From contig JAPOSZ010000014.1 in NCBI GenBank assembly GCA_026709415.1, positions 1 to 64,000 of the forward strand: 64,000 nucleotides of DNA, given 5' to 3'. The notes below the pieces were generated by a model. It did not search any database and was not told the DNA's origin. It saw only the letters and a list, made by a program, of their open reading frames with translations. Both the position numbers and the translations under genes were made by a program. This document shows, in pieces, positions 28,725 to 38,469 of this stretch. The stretch's first letter is position 1. Every line of letters begins with the position of its first letter. Origin of the DNA: Flavobacteriaceae bacterium (GTDB taxonomy: Bacteria > Bacteroidota > Bacteroidia > Flavobacteriales > Flavobacteriaceae).

Positions 28725-30323
28725 ATGATGAAAATTAAATTAGTAATTCTTTTTTTACTGATTTTGGGTCTGGGATTGACGGTTGGTATGTGGGTCAATC
28801 CCAAAATATCACTAAATCAACAAAACGCTCTTATTGAATCTGAGAGCATAAAAAAAATAGATGACTATTTCAATGAGGTGGCCTCATTAAATTCTAAAAA
28901 AAATCAAATACAACCAATCATTGAACAGGTTATTAATGAGATATTTAAAAATTTAGATCCTCATTCGAGCTATATCCCCAATACCTTAAATCAGGCATTC
29001 ATGGAAGAAATGATTGGTGAGTTTGAAGGAATCGGTATTCGATTTTCTATCATTCAAGATACAGTAACGGTATTGCAAGTCTTTGAAAACGGACCTAGTA
29101 ACAAGGCCGGTTTGCTTTCTGGAGATCGCATTGTCCATATTGGAAAGACATCCATTGACTCCACTTTTTTATCCCAAAATGATGTCACCCAATTACTAAA
29201 AGGACCAGCAAAAACTCAGGTAGGCATTACAGTATATAGAAAACAATTAGATAGTTTGTTTGATGTCGAAATTCTTCGGGATAAGGTGGATATCCCAAGT
29301 GTTACTAGTAGTTATATGATCGACTCTGAAACGGGTTACATCAAATTAGAACAATTCAGTGAAACTACTTTTGAGGAATTCGGTGTTGCCTTGAGAGAGC
29401 TGATAATGCAAAAAATCAATCATCTAATAATTGATTTGCGAAATAATCCCGGAGGAATTTTACAACAAGCCATTGATTTGGGGGATTTATTACTCTCTCA
29501 GGATAGTCCAATTGTTATTGTAGAGAGTAATAACGGGGAGAAAATCACTTATAAAGCCGAATCTGTCAAGGGGTTTTATGGAAAGCTTTACATACTAGTT
29601 AATGAGAATTCAGCGTCTGCAAGCGAAATTTTGGCAGGAGCTATTCAAGATAATCATAGAGGGCTAGTGATTGGAAACCGAACTTATGGAAAAGGGTTGG
29701 TTCAGTATCAAACAAAAATAGCCGATGCAGATTATCTCAGATTAACAACTTCTCGATTTTATACACCCTCTGGAAGATCAATTCAAAAACCTTATAAACA
29801 AGGAATCTTAAATGAACCTTTTGAGTTTGAAATGATTCCCATAACAAAAGAATTACCAGAAGATAGTTTAAAACAAACTGAAAGCGAATCCCATCCTCAG
29901 AATTTAGACACATTACATTATCAAGGGGGTATTATTCCCGATATGGATACCAATAATGTGCTTACTGAAGAGGAGACTATAACAGAACAGATGAAATCAA
30001 TTTATTATAATACGTTGTTAATCGATTCTTTTTTACTGGATCATATGCCATATAACAACATTGTCACACTTGAGAGCAAAGCTCTTTTTTTTAGCAAACC
30101 GCTTCCAGATGAGGACTTGTATTTTGAAAAATTTCTTAACTATATAGAGGGCTATATATATATTGATACCGATGTAGTAAGAGCCAATAAAAAGTCAACA
30201 ATAACAGCCATAAAAGCTCATATAGGACGTCTTTTTTTTAATGAAGATGTATATCATCGTATAAAGAATTCGGATGATATATATGTCAACACGGTACTAG
30301 AGGAAATAGCAAAATCCAAGTAG
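28725..30323 (+). CDS. C-terminal processing peptidase, S41 family
   Basis: A 532-aa periplasmic protease anchored by an N-terminal helix (LVILFLLILGLGLTVGMWV). Order: lead-in ending NLDPHSSYIP, PDZ domain (FEGIGIRFSI to VYRKQL, ~90-180), then the S41 core with DLRNNPGG, ENSASASEILAGA (nucleophilic Ser) and TYGKGLVQ (general-base Lys). The C-terminal ~150 aa extension is usual for Bacteroidota. It lies directly after the truncated module. Confidence 0.92.
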   Translation: MMKIKLVILFLLILGLGLTVGMWVNPKISLNQQNALIESESIKKIDDYFNEVASLNSKKNQIQPIIEQVINEIFKNLDPHSSYIPNTLNQAFMEEMIGEFEGIGIRFSIIQDTVTVLQVFENGPSNKAGLLSGDRIVHIGKTSIDSTFLSQNDVTQLLKGPAKTQVGITVYRKQLDSLFDVEILRDKVDIPSVTSSYMIDSETGYIKLEQFSETTFEEFGVALRELIMQKINHLIIDLRNNPGGILQQAIDLGDLLLSQDSPIVIVESNNGEKITYKAESVKGFYGKLYILVNENSASASEILAGAIQDNHRGLVIGNRTYGKGLVQYQTKIADADYLRLTTSRFYTPSGRSIQKPYKQGILNEPFEFEMIPITKELPEDSLKQTESESHPQNLDTLHYQGGIIPDMDTNNVLTEEETITEQMKSIYYNTLLIDSFLLDHMPYNNIVTLESKALFFSKPLPDEDLYFEKFLNYIEGYIYIDTDVVRANKKSTITAIKAHIGRLFFNEDVYHRIKNSDDIYVNTVLEEIAKSK

Positions 30324-30461
30324 TTATTTCCTTGATTTGTTTGAGAAATTGAAATCAGGTCTTTAGCATAATGGTTTATACGGTTCCTAAAAGATTAAAT
30401 CGACAGGGATTGTGTTACTCTAGCGGATTGAAAATGGAATGTTTAAAAATCAAAAAAATAA

Positions 30462-30671
30462 TCAAGTAGAAGATTTTGACTTTTGAGAGAACTTGTTTCT
30501 AATGCGTTTGGAAAGGATTAGTAATCCTAAAATCAATAAACCACACAGACAACTGAGAAAACCAATTGTAGATACTATATTTTCTGGGGATAGAAATTGA
30601 AAGTTCACTATTTGAGTCAAATTGAAAATACAAAGAGCCAATAATAAAAGCATTAAAATTTTGTAAAACAT
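30462..30671 (-). CDS. Small two-helix membrane protein, unknown
   Basis: 69 aa with two hydrophobic segments (KILMLLLLALCIFNLTQIV and STIGFLSCLCGLLILGLLIL) and a basic tail (SKRIRNKFSQKSKSST). No family recognised. Convergent to the protease and divergent from the fucosidase. May be real; it has an ATG start but no other support. Confidence 0.4.
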   Translation of the reverse strand: MFYKILMLLLLALCIFNLTQIVNFQFLSPENIVSTIGFLSCLCGLLILGLLILSKRIRNKFSQKSKSST

Positions 30672-30817
30672 CAAGAAATGGGGTTTAAAATATACATATC
30701 AAAGATAGTCACGAAATCAGGGATTAAAGCCGCTTAAAAATGAGATGCATTATACAAAAAGAGATGTTATGATTTGGGATTAAAATATTACTTTAGAGAA
30801 TTATCTAATCTGTAGAA

Positions 30818-32170
30818 ATGAATTTTAAAAACATTTTTTTACAACTAGTAGCGGTGTGTTCTATCGTATTATGCATGATCGCTCTAGTTAGAGGGCAATC
30901 CTACCAACCAAGTCCAGAAAATCTTGAAGCTAGAGAATGGTTTCAAGATGCTAGATATGGATTGTTTATTCATTGGGGGGTCTATAGTATTCTAGGTGAT
31001 GGCGAGTGGGTGATGAACAATCAAGATATTTCAGTTGATGCTTATAAAAAACTTCCAACATTTTTTAATCCAACAGGTTTTAATCCCAAAGAGTGGGTTC
31101 AAATGGCCAAAGATGGTGGTATGAAATACATTACCATCACTTCCCGACATCATGATGGATTTTCCATGTTTGACAGCCAAGTTTCAGAGTACAATATTGT
31201 AGATAACACCCCTTATGGAAAAGATGTTTTGAAAATGTTAGCTGATGAATGTCAAAAACAAGGAATCAAGCTGTTTTTTTATTATTCATTATTGGATTGG
31301 AAACGAGGTGATTATTACCCCAGGGGGAGAACTGGACTGGGTATTAAAGGTCGATCTATTGGAAAATGGGAAGACTATATCGTTTTTATGAAGAGTCAAC
31401 TCACGGAATTATTGACCAATTATGGACACGTTGCTGGCATATGGCTTGATGGTCATTGGGATCAAGTCGATTGGGATGGTAAAGAATTTGGCGATTTAAG
31501 GATGGATTGGCATTATGATGAAATATATCCTCTAATTCACCAATTGCAGCCTCAGGCTTTAATAGGAAACAATCATCATTTAGCCCCTATTGAAGGTGAA
31601 GATTTTCAAATGTTTGAAAAGGACTTACCAGGGGTAAACACAACTGGGTGGGGTACCTCAGCTGAAGATATTGGAAATCTCCCTTTAGAAGTTTGTCAAA
31701 CCATTAATGGAGCTTGGGGATTTAATCTTCAAGACGATAAACATAAAACCACCAAAGAGTTAATACAGTTGCTAGTTCAATCGGCAGGTTATGGTAGCAA
31801 TTTATTGCTCAATGTAGGCCCTATGCCCAATGGAAAAATACAGGAAATTCATAGTGAAAGAATTAGAGAAGTTGGGCAATGGTTAAAAAAATATGGTCAG
31901 ACGATTTATGGTACAAGGAAAGGGCCAACATTACCGAATGAAGAGTATGTCTCAACGAGAAAAGAGAACATCATATATATCCATGTTCTAAATCCAGAAA
32001 TTAATATTTTACACATTGAAGACAAAGTACCAGAACTAAAATCTGTGGTATATTTTGATAACAATGAGCCTTTGCCTTACCAAAACAATGAATCGGGACT
32101 ATCGATAGATTTGAGTCATCAAAATTTGGATGAAATTAATAGTGTTGTTGTTTTAGAACTTCAAAATTAG
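30818..32170 (+). CDS. Secreted GH29 alpha-L-fucosidase
   Basis: 450 aa with a signal peptide ending near VRGQ. It hydrolyses alpha-linked fucose from glycans in the periplasm or at the surface. The GH29 barrel starts with EWFQDARYGLFIHWGVYS and has ITSRHHDGFSMF and the nucleophile region GIWLDGHWD (Asp). GYGSNLLLNVGPMPNG is a family hallmark. A short C-terminal beta region follows. It is monocistronic here, with no SusCD pair nearby. Confidence 0.92.
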   Translation: MNFKNIFLQLVAVCSIVLCMIALVRGQSYQPSPENLEAREWFQDARYGLFIHWGVYSILGDGEWVMNNQDISVDAYKKLPTFFNPTGFNPKEWVQMAKDGGMKYITITSRHHDGFSMFDSQVSEYNIVDNTPYGKDVLKMLADECQKQGIKLFFYYSLLDWKRGDYYPRGRTGLGIKGRSIGKWEDYIVFMKSQLTELLTNYGHVAGIWLDGHWDQVDWDGKEFGDLRMDWHYDEIYPLIHQLQPQALIGNNHHLAPIEGEDFQMFEKDLPGVNTTGWGTSAEDIGNLPLEVCQTINGAWGFNLQDDKHKTTKELIQLLVQSAGYGSNLLLNVGPMPNGKIQEIHSERIREVGQWLKKYGQTIYGTRKGPTLPNEEYVSTRKENIIYIHVLNPEINILHIEDKVPELKSVVYFDNNEPLPYQNNESGLSIDLSHQNLDEINSVVVLELQN

Positions 32171-32260
32171 TTCTAAAACAGAATCGGGATTTTAAAACTG
32201 AAGAGATGTTTAGTTCAGTAAAATAAACCGAAAACATTATTCGAAAAAATGGATTGAACA

Positions 32261-33190
32261 CTAAATGACGAAGGATTGATTTGAGGAACGTTTATATCCA
32301 AAAATTTCAATGCCTTGATGGTCAATCTCAACGATGGCAAAACAATTATTTTCTAAACCAGAGTGATCCACCATGCCTAGTTGTGTGATGTAGTGGGTTC
32401 CTTGGATTAGTTGAAAACGTTCTTCATGGACATGACCTTGAAAGACGGCGATAACATTTCCATGAGATAGAAACAACTTTTGAATTTCCTTATAGTTATT
32501 AATATGGAGTCGATAATTTCTTTTGAAATATTCAAAAAGTGGATGATGGCAAAACACCAAGACCATCTTGTTTTTATTTTCCAATAAATCCTTTTCTAAC
32601 CAATCGATTTCTTTTTCGGGAATATTGGTGTTTTGAAAATCGATAGGGTTTTTATAAAAATGATCAATACCATCTTCAGTGTAATTGGCATCTAAAACAA
32701 TACAGTGAAATGGATTGAAATCGAAGGAGTAATAGGAATTTGTTTTCGGAATGTTGGTGTTCTCAATACCATTTAAAAACTGGGGTTTGGTAATGCTATC
32801 CACATCATGATTTCCGACACAATGGTATTTTGGACCGTTGAAATTTGAAAACTCAGATTCTATGATTTTGAGATAATTCAAGGTGTCTTGTTCTATTTCG
32901 TTTTCATCTTGATCTTTCATATCGCCAAGATGCATGATAAAATCAACTTTTTTTTGGTTCATGATTTTAACAAATTCTCTCATTTTGAGATGCGATTCAC
33001 TATAAAATCGAGTTCCTCTATGAGGTCTTTTGGCATAATGAGAATCTGCTGTCAGACCAAAACGTAAATTATATTTTGTTGTTGTCAAGGAAAAGCCAGA
33101 GGTCATGGCCAGTGTTGTCAAAGATGATTGCCAAATAAATTTTCTTCGACTAATAACCCATTGAGACGATAAATGATTAGTAGCCTTCAT
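32261..33190 (-). CDS. Exported calcineurin-like metallophosphoesterase
   Basis: 309 aa from ATG 33190. An N-terminal SRRKFIWQSS plus hydrophobic stretch looks like a Tat-type signal. Metal-binding motifs come in order: ADSHYA (DxH), HLGDMKD (GDxxD-like), GNHD, FCHHPLF and GHVHEE. This dinuclear-metal phosphatase fold has many substrates, and none can be assigned. It stands alone between the fucosidase and the AbiEi-Fic gene. Confidence 0.88.
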   Translation of the reverse strand: MKATNHLSSQWVISRRKFIWQSSLTTLAMTSGFSLTTTKYNLRFGLTADSHYAKRPHRGTRFYSESHLKMREFVKIMNQKKVDFIMHLGDMKDQDENEIEQDTLNYLKIIESEFSNFNGPKYHCVGNHDVDSITKPQFLNGIENTNIPKTNSYYSFDFNPFHCIVLDANYTEDGIDHFYKNPIDFQNTNIPEKEIDWLEKDLLENKNKMVLVFCHHPLFEYFKRNYRLHINNYKEIQKLFLSHGNVIAVFQGHVHEERFQLIQGTHYITQLGMVDHSGLENNCFAIVEIDHQGIEIFGYKRSSNQSFVI

Positions 33191-33296
33191 GGTATCAAGC
33201 AAATATACTGTTAGAAATCATAACCCGACCAGTAATAAAAGGGAAAAAAGCCTAGCATTAACTCAAAAGATTTCATTTGAATCTTTGACGGTTTGA

Positions 33297-34847
33297 TCAT
33301 AATCTAGCCATAGGACTCCCTTTCAGACTATTTCTAACTAGATCCGCAATAAACTGGGTTAAAGGCCCAATATCATTCGCTACACTAGCCGTTTCCAAAT
33401 CGTCCATATAGGCATCTCTATTTTCATTTGGAATAACTGTCCATGGATAACCTCCAGAAGCCAACATCACATTCATCAAAAAGCGTCCCATTCTTCCGTT
33501 ACCATCCGAATATGGATGAATAAAAACAAAAATAAAGTGACCCAACACCGCTCTGACGCTAGAATGCTCTTCATTTTCCAATAGTTCGAACAAAAGAGGC
33601 ATAGCCTCTCGAACGGCTTCTTTGTTAAGCGGAACATGTTTTGAATTCGATATATAAACCGGGTTAGATCGATATCCAGCTAAATCTGAAGGCTTGAGAA
33701 TACCCGCCATTACACTGGGGGCAAATGATTCTTGATACCAGTTTTGATGATCATCGTTAACAACTTTTGCTGGGTTGGCCCCATTTAAAATCTTTTCAAT
33801 GGAACTTTTTACCTTTTGTGACGCTTGCCAATAACCTCGAGCCGCCATGGCATCCCTTTGGGTTTTATTTTTTTGATTGGTTGTTGAATGCCAATCTCCG
33901 CTTCTGACTTTCTCAATGAGTTCCACAGAAACAACATAGTGCTCGATGGACAAAGAATGATATGCGTCAGTCACATAGATTTCATCAATTTGTTTTAAAT
34001 GTTTTTGAATATCCTTAGGGATTCCAGGACTTTTGGGAAATTCGTGAATAATATGTTCTCTAAAACTTCTCCACATCAATCGAATTCTATTCGCATAAGG
34101 GGACTTTTCTCTAAAGGACAATTCAGCTGTTGATTCATTTCGGAAAGGGTCTTTTTCACGCACGTCAAAGGCTGCAGACTTCATAGCTTTTAGAATATCA
34201 TCAGCAATTCGATTCTGACCGATGTTTCTAAAAGCTCCGGCTATCCTTCCAGCAATAATTGAATGGGATCCATTCAACAAGATATGCAACATTTCTGAAG
34301 CATCCGAAATTTGAGCCAAACCAACTCTTGCATCTATTGGATTTTTTTCAAAGAGAGTCGGTGAACTATGGACTAATGCCGCTGGGAGGGTTAGTATCTT
34401 AAGCCCCATTTTTTCAGTTGTTTTGCCTCTTTGTGTGATCAGCGATTTCATTTCTAAAATAGAGGTGCCATATAAAAGAGGAATATTCTTGTTTGGTGCT
34501 TTCTTAGCTTTGATTACCAGTTGTTGAGGTATGGTAGTATTTCCAGAATGTATCAAAACAGATTGTTCGGGTGAAACAAAATATTCATTGTCATACTTGT
34601 CTTTTAGGTATCTAGAACAGAATTGCCAAAAAGAAGTATGCCAAGAAGAGTTATCACCAGCTTTTTCTGTGGGATTCGAAGTGATATACCATCCCTTTGC
34701 CACTTTTTTTAGGAAACCATTTTTTTGGAGTCTTTCCCTATGGATTCTTTTTATTTCAGAGGTTTTAATAGCTACTTCTCCACACTCCTTTTGTAGGTTA
34801 TGAAGAACTGCTAAAGATTCAGCAAGTTTTTCTCTTGGCGCAGCCAT
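33297..34847 (-). CDS. Fic-domain protein with AbiEi-like N-terminal domain
   Basis: 516 aa. The N-terminal ~180 residues read as a winged-helix plus AbiEi-like antitoxin domain (RLQKNGFLKKVAKGWYI, YFVSPEQSVLIHSGNTTIP). The central part has SLSIEHY, matching the position of the Fic inhibitory helix. The Fic motif HPYSDGNGRMGRF near residue 455 is intact. Proteins of this layout are widespread and patchily distributed, often in defence or accessory regions. Role not established; self-regulated AMP transfer is inferred. Confidence 0.88.
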   Translation of the reverse strand: MAAPREKLAESLAVLHNLQKECGEVAIKTSEIKRIHRERLQKNGFLKKVAKGWYITSNPTEKAGDNSSWHTSFWQFCSRYLKDKYDNEYFVSPEQSVLIHSGNTTIPQQLVIKAKKAPNKNIPLLYGTSILEMKSLITQRGKTTEKMGLKILTLPAALVHSSPTLFEKNPIDARVGLAQISDASEMLHILLNGSHSIIAGRIAGAFRNIGQNRIADDILKAMKSAAFDVREKDPFRNESTAELSFREKSPYANRIRLMWRSFREHIIHEFPKSPGIPKDIQKHLKQIDEIYVTDAYHSLSIEHYVVSVELIEKVRSGDWHSTTNQKNKTQRDAMAARGYWQASQKVKSSIEKILNGANPAKVVNDDHQNWYQESFAPSVMAGILKPSDLAGYRSNPVYISNSKHVPLNKEAVREAMPLLFELLENEEHSSVRAVLGHFIFVFIHPYSDGNGRMGRFLMNVMLASGGYPWTVIPNENRDAYMDDLETASVANDIGPLTQFIADLVRNSLKGSPMARL

Positions 34848-35498
34848 TGTTCAATTTTTATGTTATAAATAAATTTGCTGATATTCTTATTTTTTAGTCT
34901 TATAATCCGTATGTATTTTAGCCTAAGATGATGTACTATAATTAGCCTGGTGTGTAAATTTACCTTAAATACATCAAATGATAAGTCAAAATCGGTAAGT
35001 AAAACGAAGTTTCACATTACAAGGAATCAAATCTTGGAATAACAAAAACTATTCCGATGCTTAGTTCAGTGCCTCATTCAACTCGCTAGTGCCACATCAA
35101 CAACTCTAATCAAACAGAAGACTTTGGAGTTCGTAAGGCTTCATTTTAGTGAATGAAATAACATATAAGTTGGAGTAGCTTTATAATTCATAGTATCAAA
35201 TCACCAAGATGAAATCTACCATCGATTGATTCGTCTTTTGCGCATGATTCATCGAAAGACAATAGGTCGGGGTGGCGAATGAACCCCTTTTTATATCACA
35301 CTGTTATTCAGTATTTTAAATCTTTGTTTTAAAAGGTGCACACTTATTTGCACACTACAACTCTAAAAAGAACGTTGAAGATATAATTTGCTCTTCTTTA
35401 GTACCGTAAGGGTACAAAATTCATTGAACAAGTAAGCAATATGGGTGTAAGTACAGGTATGTTTAATCTTGACTTTTTCTTTCGCTAATTAATAGTTT
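34848..35498. other. Long gene-poor stretch left of the ATPase cassette
   Basis: About 650 bp with no supported gene. It should hold the promoter of the minus-strand Fic gene near 34850-34950. An inverted repeat GTACC/GGTAC is seen near 35400. It does not contain the missing C-terminal part of the DUF1016 gene that is cut at 36925, so DNA has been lost or moved on this side of the cassette. Confidence 0.5.
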
Positions 35499-36924
35499 GG
35501 GAATTATATATCAAAGTGGCATAGCCCATGGATATCACTTGGAGGCTTCCATCCTCTTTTAAATAGGGAACTGTAGATCATGTTTGTCTTTCAATCCAAA
35601 TAGTATTTGAGATAAAAATGGTATCTTTGGATGAGGGAATCAACAATGAGTTTTCAACATATTGATGATATTGACGATCGAGGATCAGCCGATTACTTTC
35701 ATGGACGACACGATGAAATCGGGTTTTTTAAAAGTTCTTTAGAGACTTCCAAAAGAAAAGGCAAAGCCAAATCCATTTTAATCCAAGGGCCACCTGGTGT
35801 CGGCAAAACCGCTTTGAAACAAGAATTAAAAAAAATAGCTCAGCCGAATTGGAAAGTGATTGAAATAGAAAGTATTCATCAATTATCAGATCCTTTTGGA
35901 TTAGGCGTTTTACTATTAGGAAGGAAAAAATTTCAAAGAGTGGCTCAAGAAATTGGTTTAGATCTAAAAATCCTCAAAGGAAAAATAGAATACCAAAAAA
36001 TAAAAGATGATGTTTTTCAAATATTATCTTTAGCCACAAAACCCATTTTATTGGTTTTAGATGAAGCTCAAATCATAGGCAATGAATTCAGCGATCATCA
36101 AACATCAATCTCTCCCATATCTTTTGTGATGAAAGCGATACATAATTTAGAAGGTCATCATGGGTTCGTCACTTTATTCACGGGATTAGGAAACACCAGA
36201 AAACTATATCATGATTTCAATATATCCCGTTTTCATAGTAATGCTGTGATTAATTTACAACCTTTGGATCCAACATCCGAAAAGGCGATTTTAAAAGATT
36301 ATTTGGTGAAAGACGCGAAGTTAGATCCAAACCATTCCGATTTAGATGACTTCATTCAAACGATCTCTAAAGAAACTCATCAATGGCCACATCATATTAT
36401 TTGTTATGCACAAACGGCTTCCAAATTAATACAACATCATGGTGTCTTATCGGAGAATGTATGGAACGAAACCTTAGAAAGAGGACGTCGATTAAAAGAT
36501 CAGTATTATCAAGGTCGATTTGATGGGATAACGGCGGAAATCAGATGTTCGATTTATCATGCTTTACTTGAAAATGAAATCCAAAAAAACCAGATCCGTT
36601 CCCTTCAATTGATCGAATCTTTGACATTAAATCCATACATTAAAGATCCTCAAACCACATGGGATCGTTTAATTGCTAAAGGCATTGTTCAAGTAGGGAA
36701 CAATGGTTTTTATCAAATTCCCATTCCATCGATGCGAACTTGGATGATTAAAAAATACCAACAATATCATCAGGCTTTAGGCATGAAACCCAGTACTAAA
36801 ATGCAACAAATCATTCAATCTTTGAATACTCCTAATATCGATAACCATCCTAAAATATAGGAGATATAGGACTTGAAATTCAACTATTTTTAAGTGGGTT
36901 TTGCCACTTTGGTATATAATTCCC
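35499..36924. mobile_element. Mobile-insertion-cassette-like element A carrying an AAA ATPase
   Basis: Terminal inverted repeats lie at 35499-35526 and 36897-36924. The left reads GGGAATTATATATCAAAG and the right, reverse-complemented, GGGAATTATATACCAAAG, with about 3 mismatches in 28. The same ends bound the Fic cassette at 58133-59406, and the last 66 bp of both right ends align (about 55 matches by hand). The only gene inside is the ATPase, with no transposase. The flanks 'aatagttt' and 'aattctaa' do not form a duplication. Confidence 0.8.
35646..36860 (+). CDS. AAA-type ATPase, cassette cargo
   Basis: 404 aa from ATG 35646; an in-frame ATG at 35631 is also possible. N-terminal FHGRHDEIGFFKSSL resembles the box before Orc/Cdc6- and STAND-like ATPases. 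Walker A is QGPPGVGKTAL near residue 45 and Walker B is ILLVLDEAQ near 140. A sensor-like LFTGLGNTR follows. The C-terminal ~130 aa look helical with a winged-helix-like end (IAKGIVQVGNNGFYQIPIPSM). It is the only gene between the inverted repeats, and the shared right-end sequence begins at its stop codon. Either a transposition helper or a passenger. Confidence 0.8.
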   Translation: MSFQHIDDIDDRGSADYFHGRHDEIGFFKSSLETSKRKGKAKSILIQGPPGVGKTALKQELKKIAQPNWKVIEIESIHQLSDPFGLGVLLLGRKKFQRVAQEIGLDLKILKGKIEYQKIKDDVFQILSLATKPILLVLDEAQIIGNEFSDHQTSISPISFVMKAIHNLEGHHGFVTLFTGLGNTRKLYHDFNISRFHSNAVINLQPLDPTSEKAILKDYLVKDAKLDPNHSDLDDFIQTISKETHQWPHHIICYAQTASKLIQHHGVLSENVWNETLERGRRLKDQYYQGRFDGITAEIRCSIYHALLENEIQKNQIRSLQLIESLTLNPYIKDPQTTWDRLIAKGIVQVGNNGFYQIPIPSMRTWMIKKYQQYHQALGMKPSTKMQQIIQSLNTPNIDNHPKI

Positions 36925-37490
36925 AATTCTAATATATAAGGGTCTTTTATAGCATCTTTTGGTTTTTCAAGGATAAGTCCTTTTTCAGAGAGTTCTTTTA
37001 CTTTGCCTTTATCTCTACTTAAAGCTAGTCTTGTATGTAAAGCCGAATCAAACGGACGTTGTAACTCCCGAACACTCCAATTGTTTTTAAAGGATTTTAT
37101 CTCGTAGAATTTGCGTTCTTTTTCATCATCTATTCGTATTAGTTTTAGATAATGAGACCAACTCAAGGTAAAATTCCGAGACGCTGTTTAGGAAATGTTA
37201 ATTTCTGAAATCCGAGACAGCGTTTCGGATTTTCCATAAACGAGATAGAACCTCCTCATATTTTCAAGGTTATCAACCGAAAAACCTTTGCCAAATTCTT
37301 TAGTCAAGACCTTGGAAAGTTCCTTTAAGATTTGTTTTCCATAACCAGCTCGTTCTTTTCCATCGTGTTCTTCTTCTACAATCATTCTCCCAATTTCAAA
37401 GTAGGGGAGAACCATTGTTTGATTAACAGTTTGTATTACTTTGTTTCTTGCCGATTGTAGCAAATCAACAATTTGAGAGAAGAACTTTGT
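36925..37490 (-). pseudogene. DUF1016 / YhcG-like PDDEXK nuclease, truncated and nonsense-mutated
   Basis: On the minus strand the frame reads LLQSARNKVIQTVNQTMVLPYFEIG, cut here as QTMVLPYFEIGRMIVEEE, then GYGKQILKELSKVLTKEFG, then NLENMRRFYL, an in-frame TAA at 37188-37190, then FTLSWSHYLKLIRI, NNWSVRELQRPFDS and KDPYILEL. This is the N-terminal DUF1016 domain. It ends exactly where the inverted repeat of the ATPase cassette begins. The C-terminal PDDEXK nuclease half is absent. The N-terminus also lacks a clear start. Confidence 0.85.
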
Positions 37491-37661
37491 ATTTGAAGGC
37501 TTGTCTGTCTATTGTTATTCAAATTTCATTGGAAATGTAAAGTTTTATGATTGTATCAATAGAAATTTCCAAGTAATTGGATTAGGCATCAAACAAAATC
37601 TATAAAAACACTGATAATCATGCGATTTACAGTGTTTTGATATTACCTATTTATAGGTTCG

Positions 37662-37736
37662 TCGGGGTGGCAGGATTCGAACCTACGATCTCCTGCTCCC
37701 AAAGCAGGCGCGATAACCGGGCTTCGCTACACCCCG
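37662..37736 (-). tRNA. tRNA-Pro (anticodon TGG)
   Basis: 75 nt on the minus strand. The acceptor stem CGGGGTG pairs with CACCCCG with discriminator A. The anticodon arm is CCTGC-TTTGGGA-GCAGG, so the anticodon is UGG (Pro). The T arm is GTAGG-TTCGAAT-CCTGC. The CCA end is not encoded. Confidence 0.95.
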
Positions 37737-37794
37737 AAAAAGACTAGCAAATATAATTTTATAGCCTTAATTCACGAAGATTCAGAAATATAAA

Positions 37795-38469
37795 TTAAAG
37801 TCTAGATGTCGATCTTGGTCGTTGAAATCGTCGAAAAAAACTAGCTACTGCGTGAGAGATGGCCTGAAAAAATTCTTTGAAATTAAAGGAAGCGACACTG
37901 TTTTTGGCAGCGTCAAATTCTTCTTTAGCTTTTGATTTCAAATCCTCAAAATCTGAAAAAACACCATGCATTCTAGCACGCCGGTATTCTGTATTGGCTT
38001 TCGAAATGATAATCCAAAGAACAAGATAACACAAAACAGCTGTACCCAGGGAGACCAAAGCAATCACGATAGCTATAATTCGTAACCATACAACATCGAT
38101 AGATAAATAATGACCTAAACCGGCAATAACGCCACCGATCACTCGATCTTCAGGGTCACGATATAGCTTTTTATACATAGGTCTTTCGGGATTTTTAAAA
38201 TTCTTTTTACCTGTATAATGGGCATTGATTTTTGAGTCCAAATATTCACCAGATTTAATGACATCGTGAGCTGAAATAACATAGTTAGAACCCTCATCTT
38301 TATTTTTTAACAAAAACTCGGCGAAGAGTCTCTCTAAATCCTCATAAGTCAAGTCGGTGTAACGCAATCTGTATCGAAACCTAGACAACATACGTCTGAG
38401 CATACGATACGCCGTTTCTTCAGACTCAAAACAGTGCTCACCAAGCTGTACCTTAAAAACCCTATTCAC
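37795..38469 (-). CDS. PspC-domain membrane protein
   Basis: 224 aa. A cytosolic N-terminal region (~1-95) is followed by a PspC domain with KLYRDPEDRVIGGVIAGLGH and membrane helices near 125-155 (IIAIVIALVSLGTAVLCYLV). A basic C-terminal tail (FFRRFQRPRSTSRL) ends it. PspC proteins act in envelope-stress control; the partner is unknown here. A PadR regulator often neighbours these, but none is seen. Confidence 0.88.
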   Translation of the reverse strand: MNRVFKVQLGEHCFESEETAYRMLRRMLSRFRYRLRYTDLTYEDLERLFAEFLLKNKDEGSNYVISAHDVIKSGEYLDSKINAHYTGKKNFKNPERPMYKKLYRDPEDRVIGGVIAGLGHYLSIDVVWLRIIAIVIALVSLGTAVLCYLVLWIIISKANTEYRRARMHGVFSDFEDLKSKAKEEFDAAKNSVASFNFKEFFQAISHAVASFFRRFQRPRSTSRL

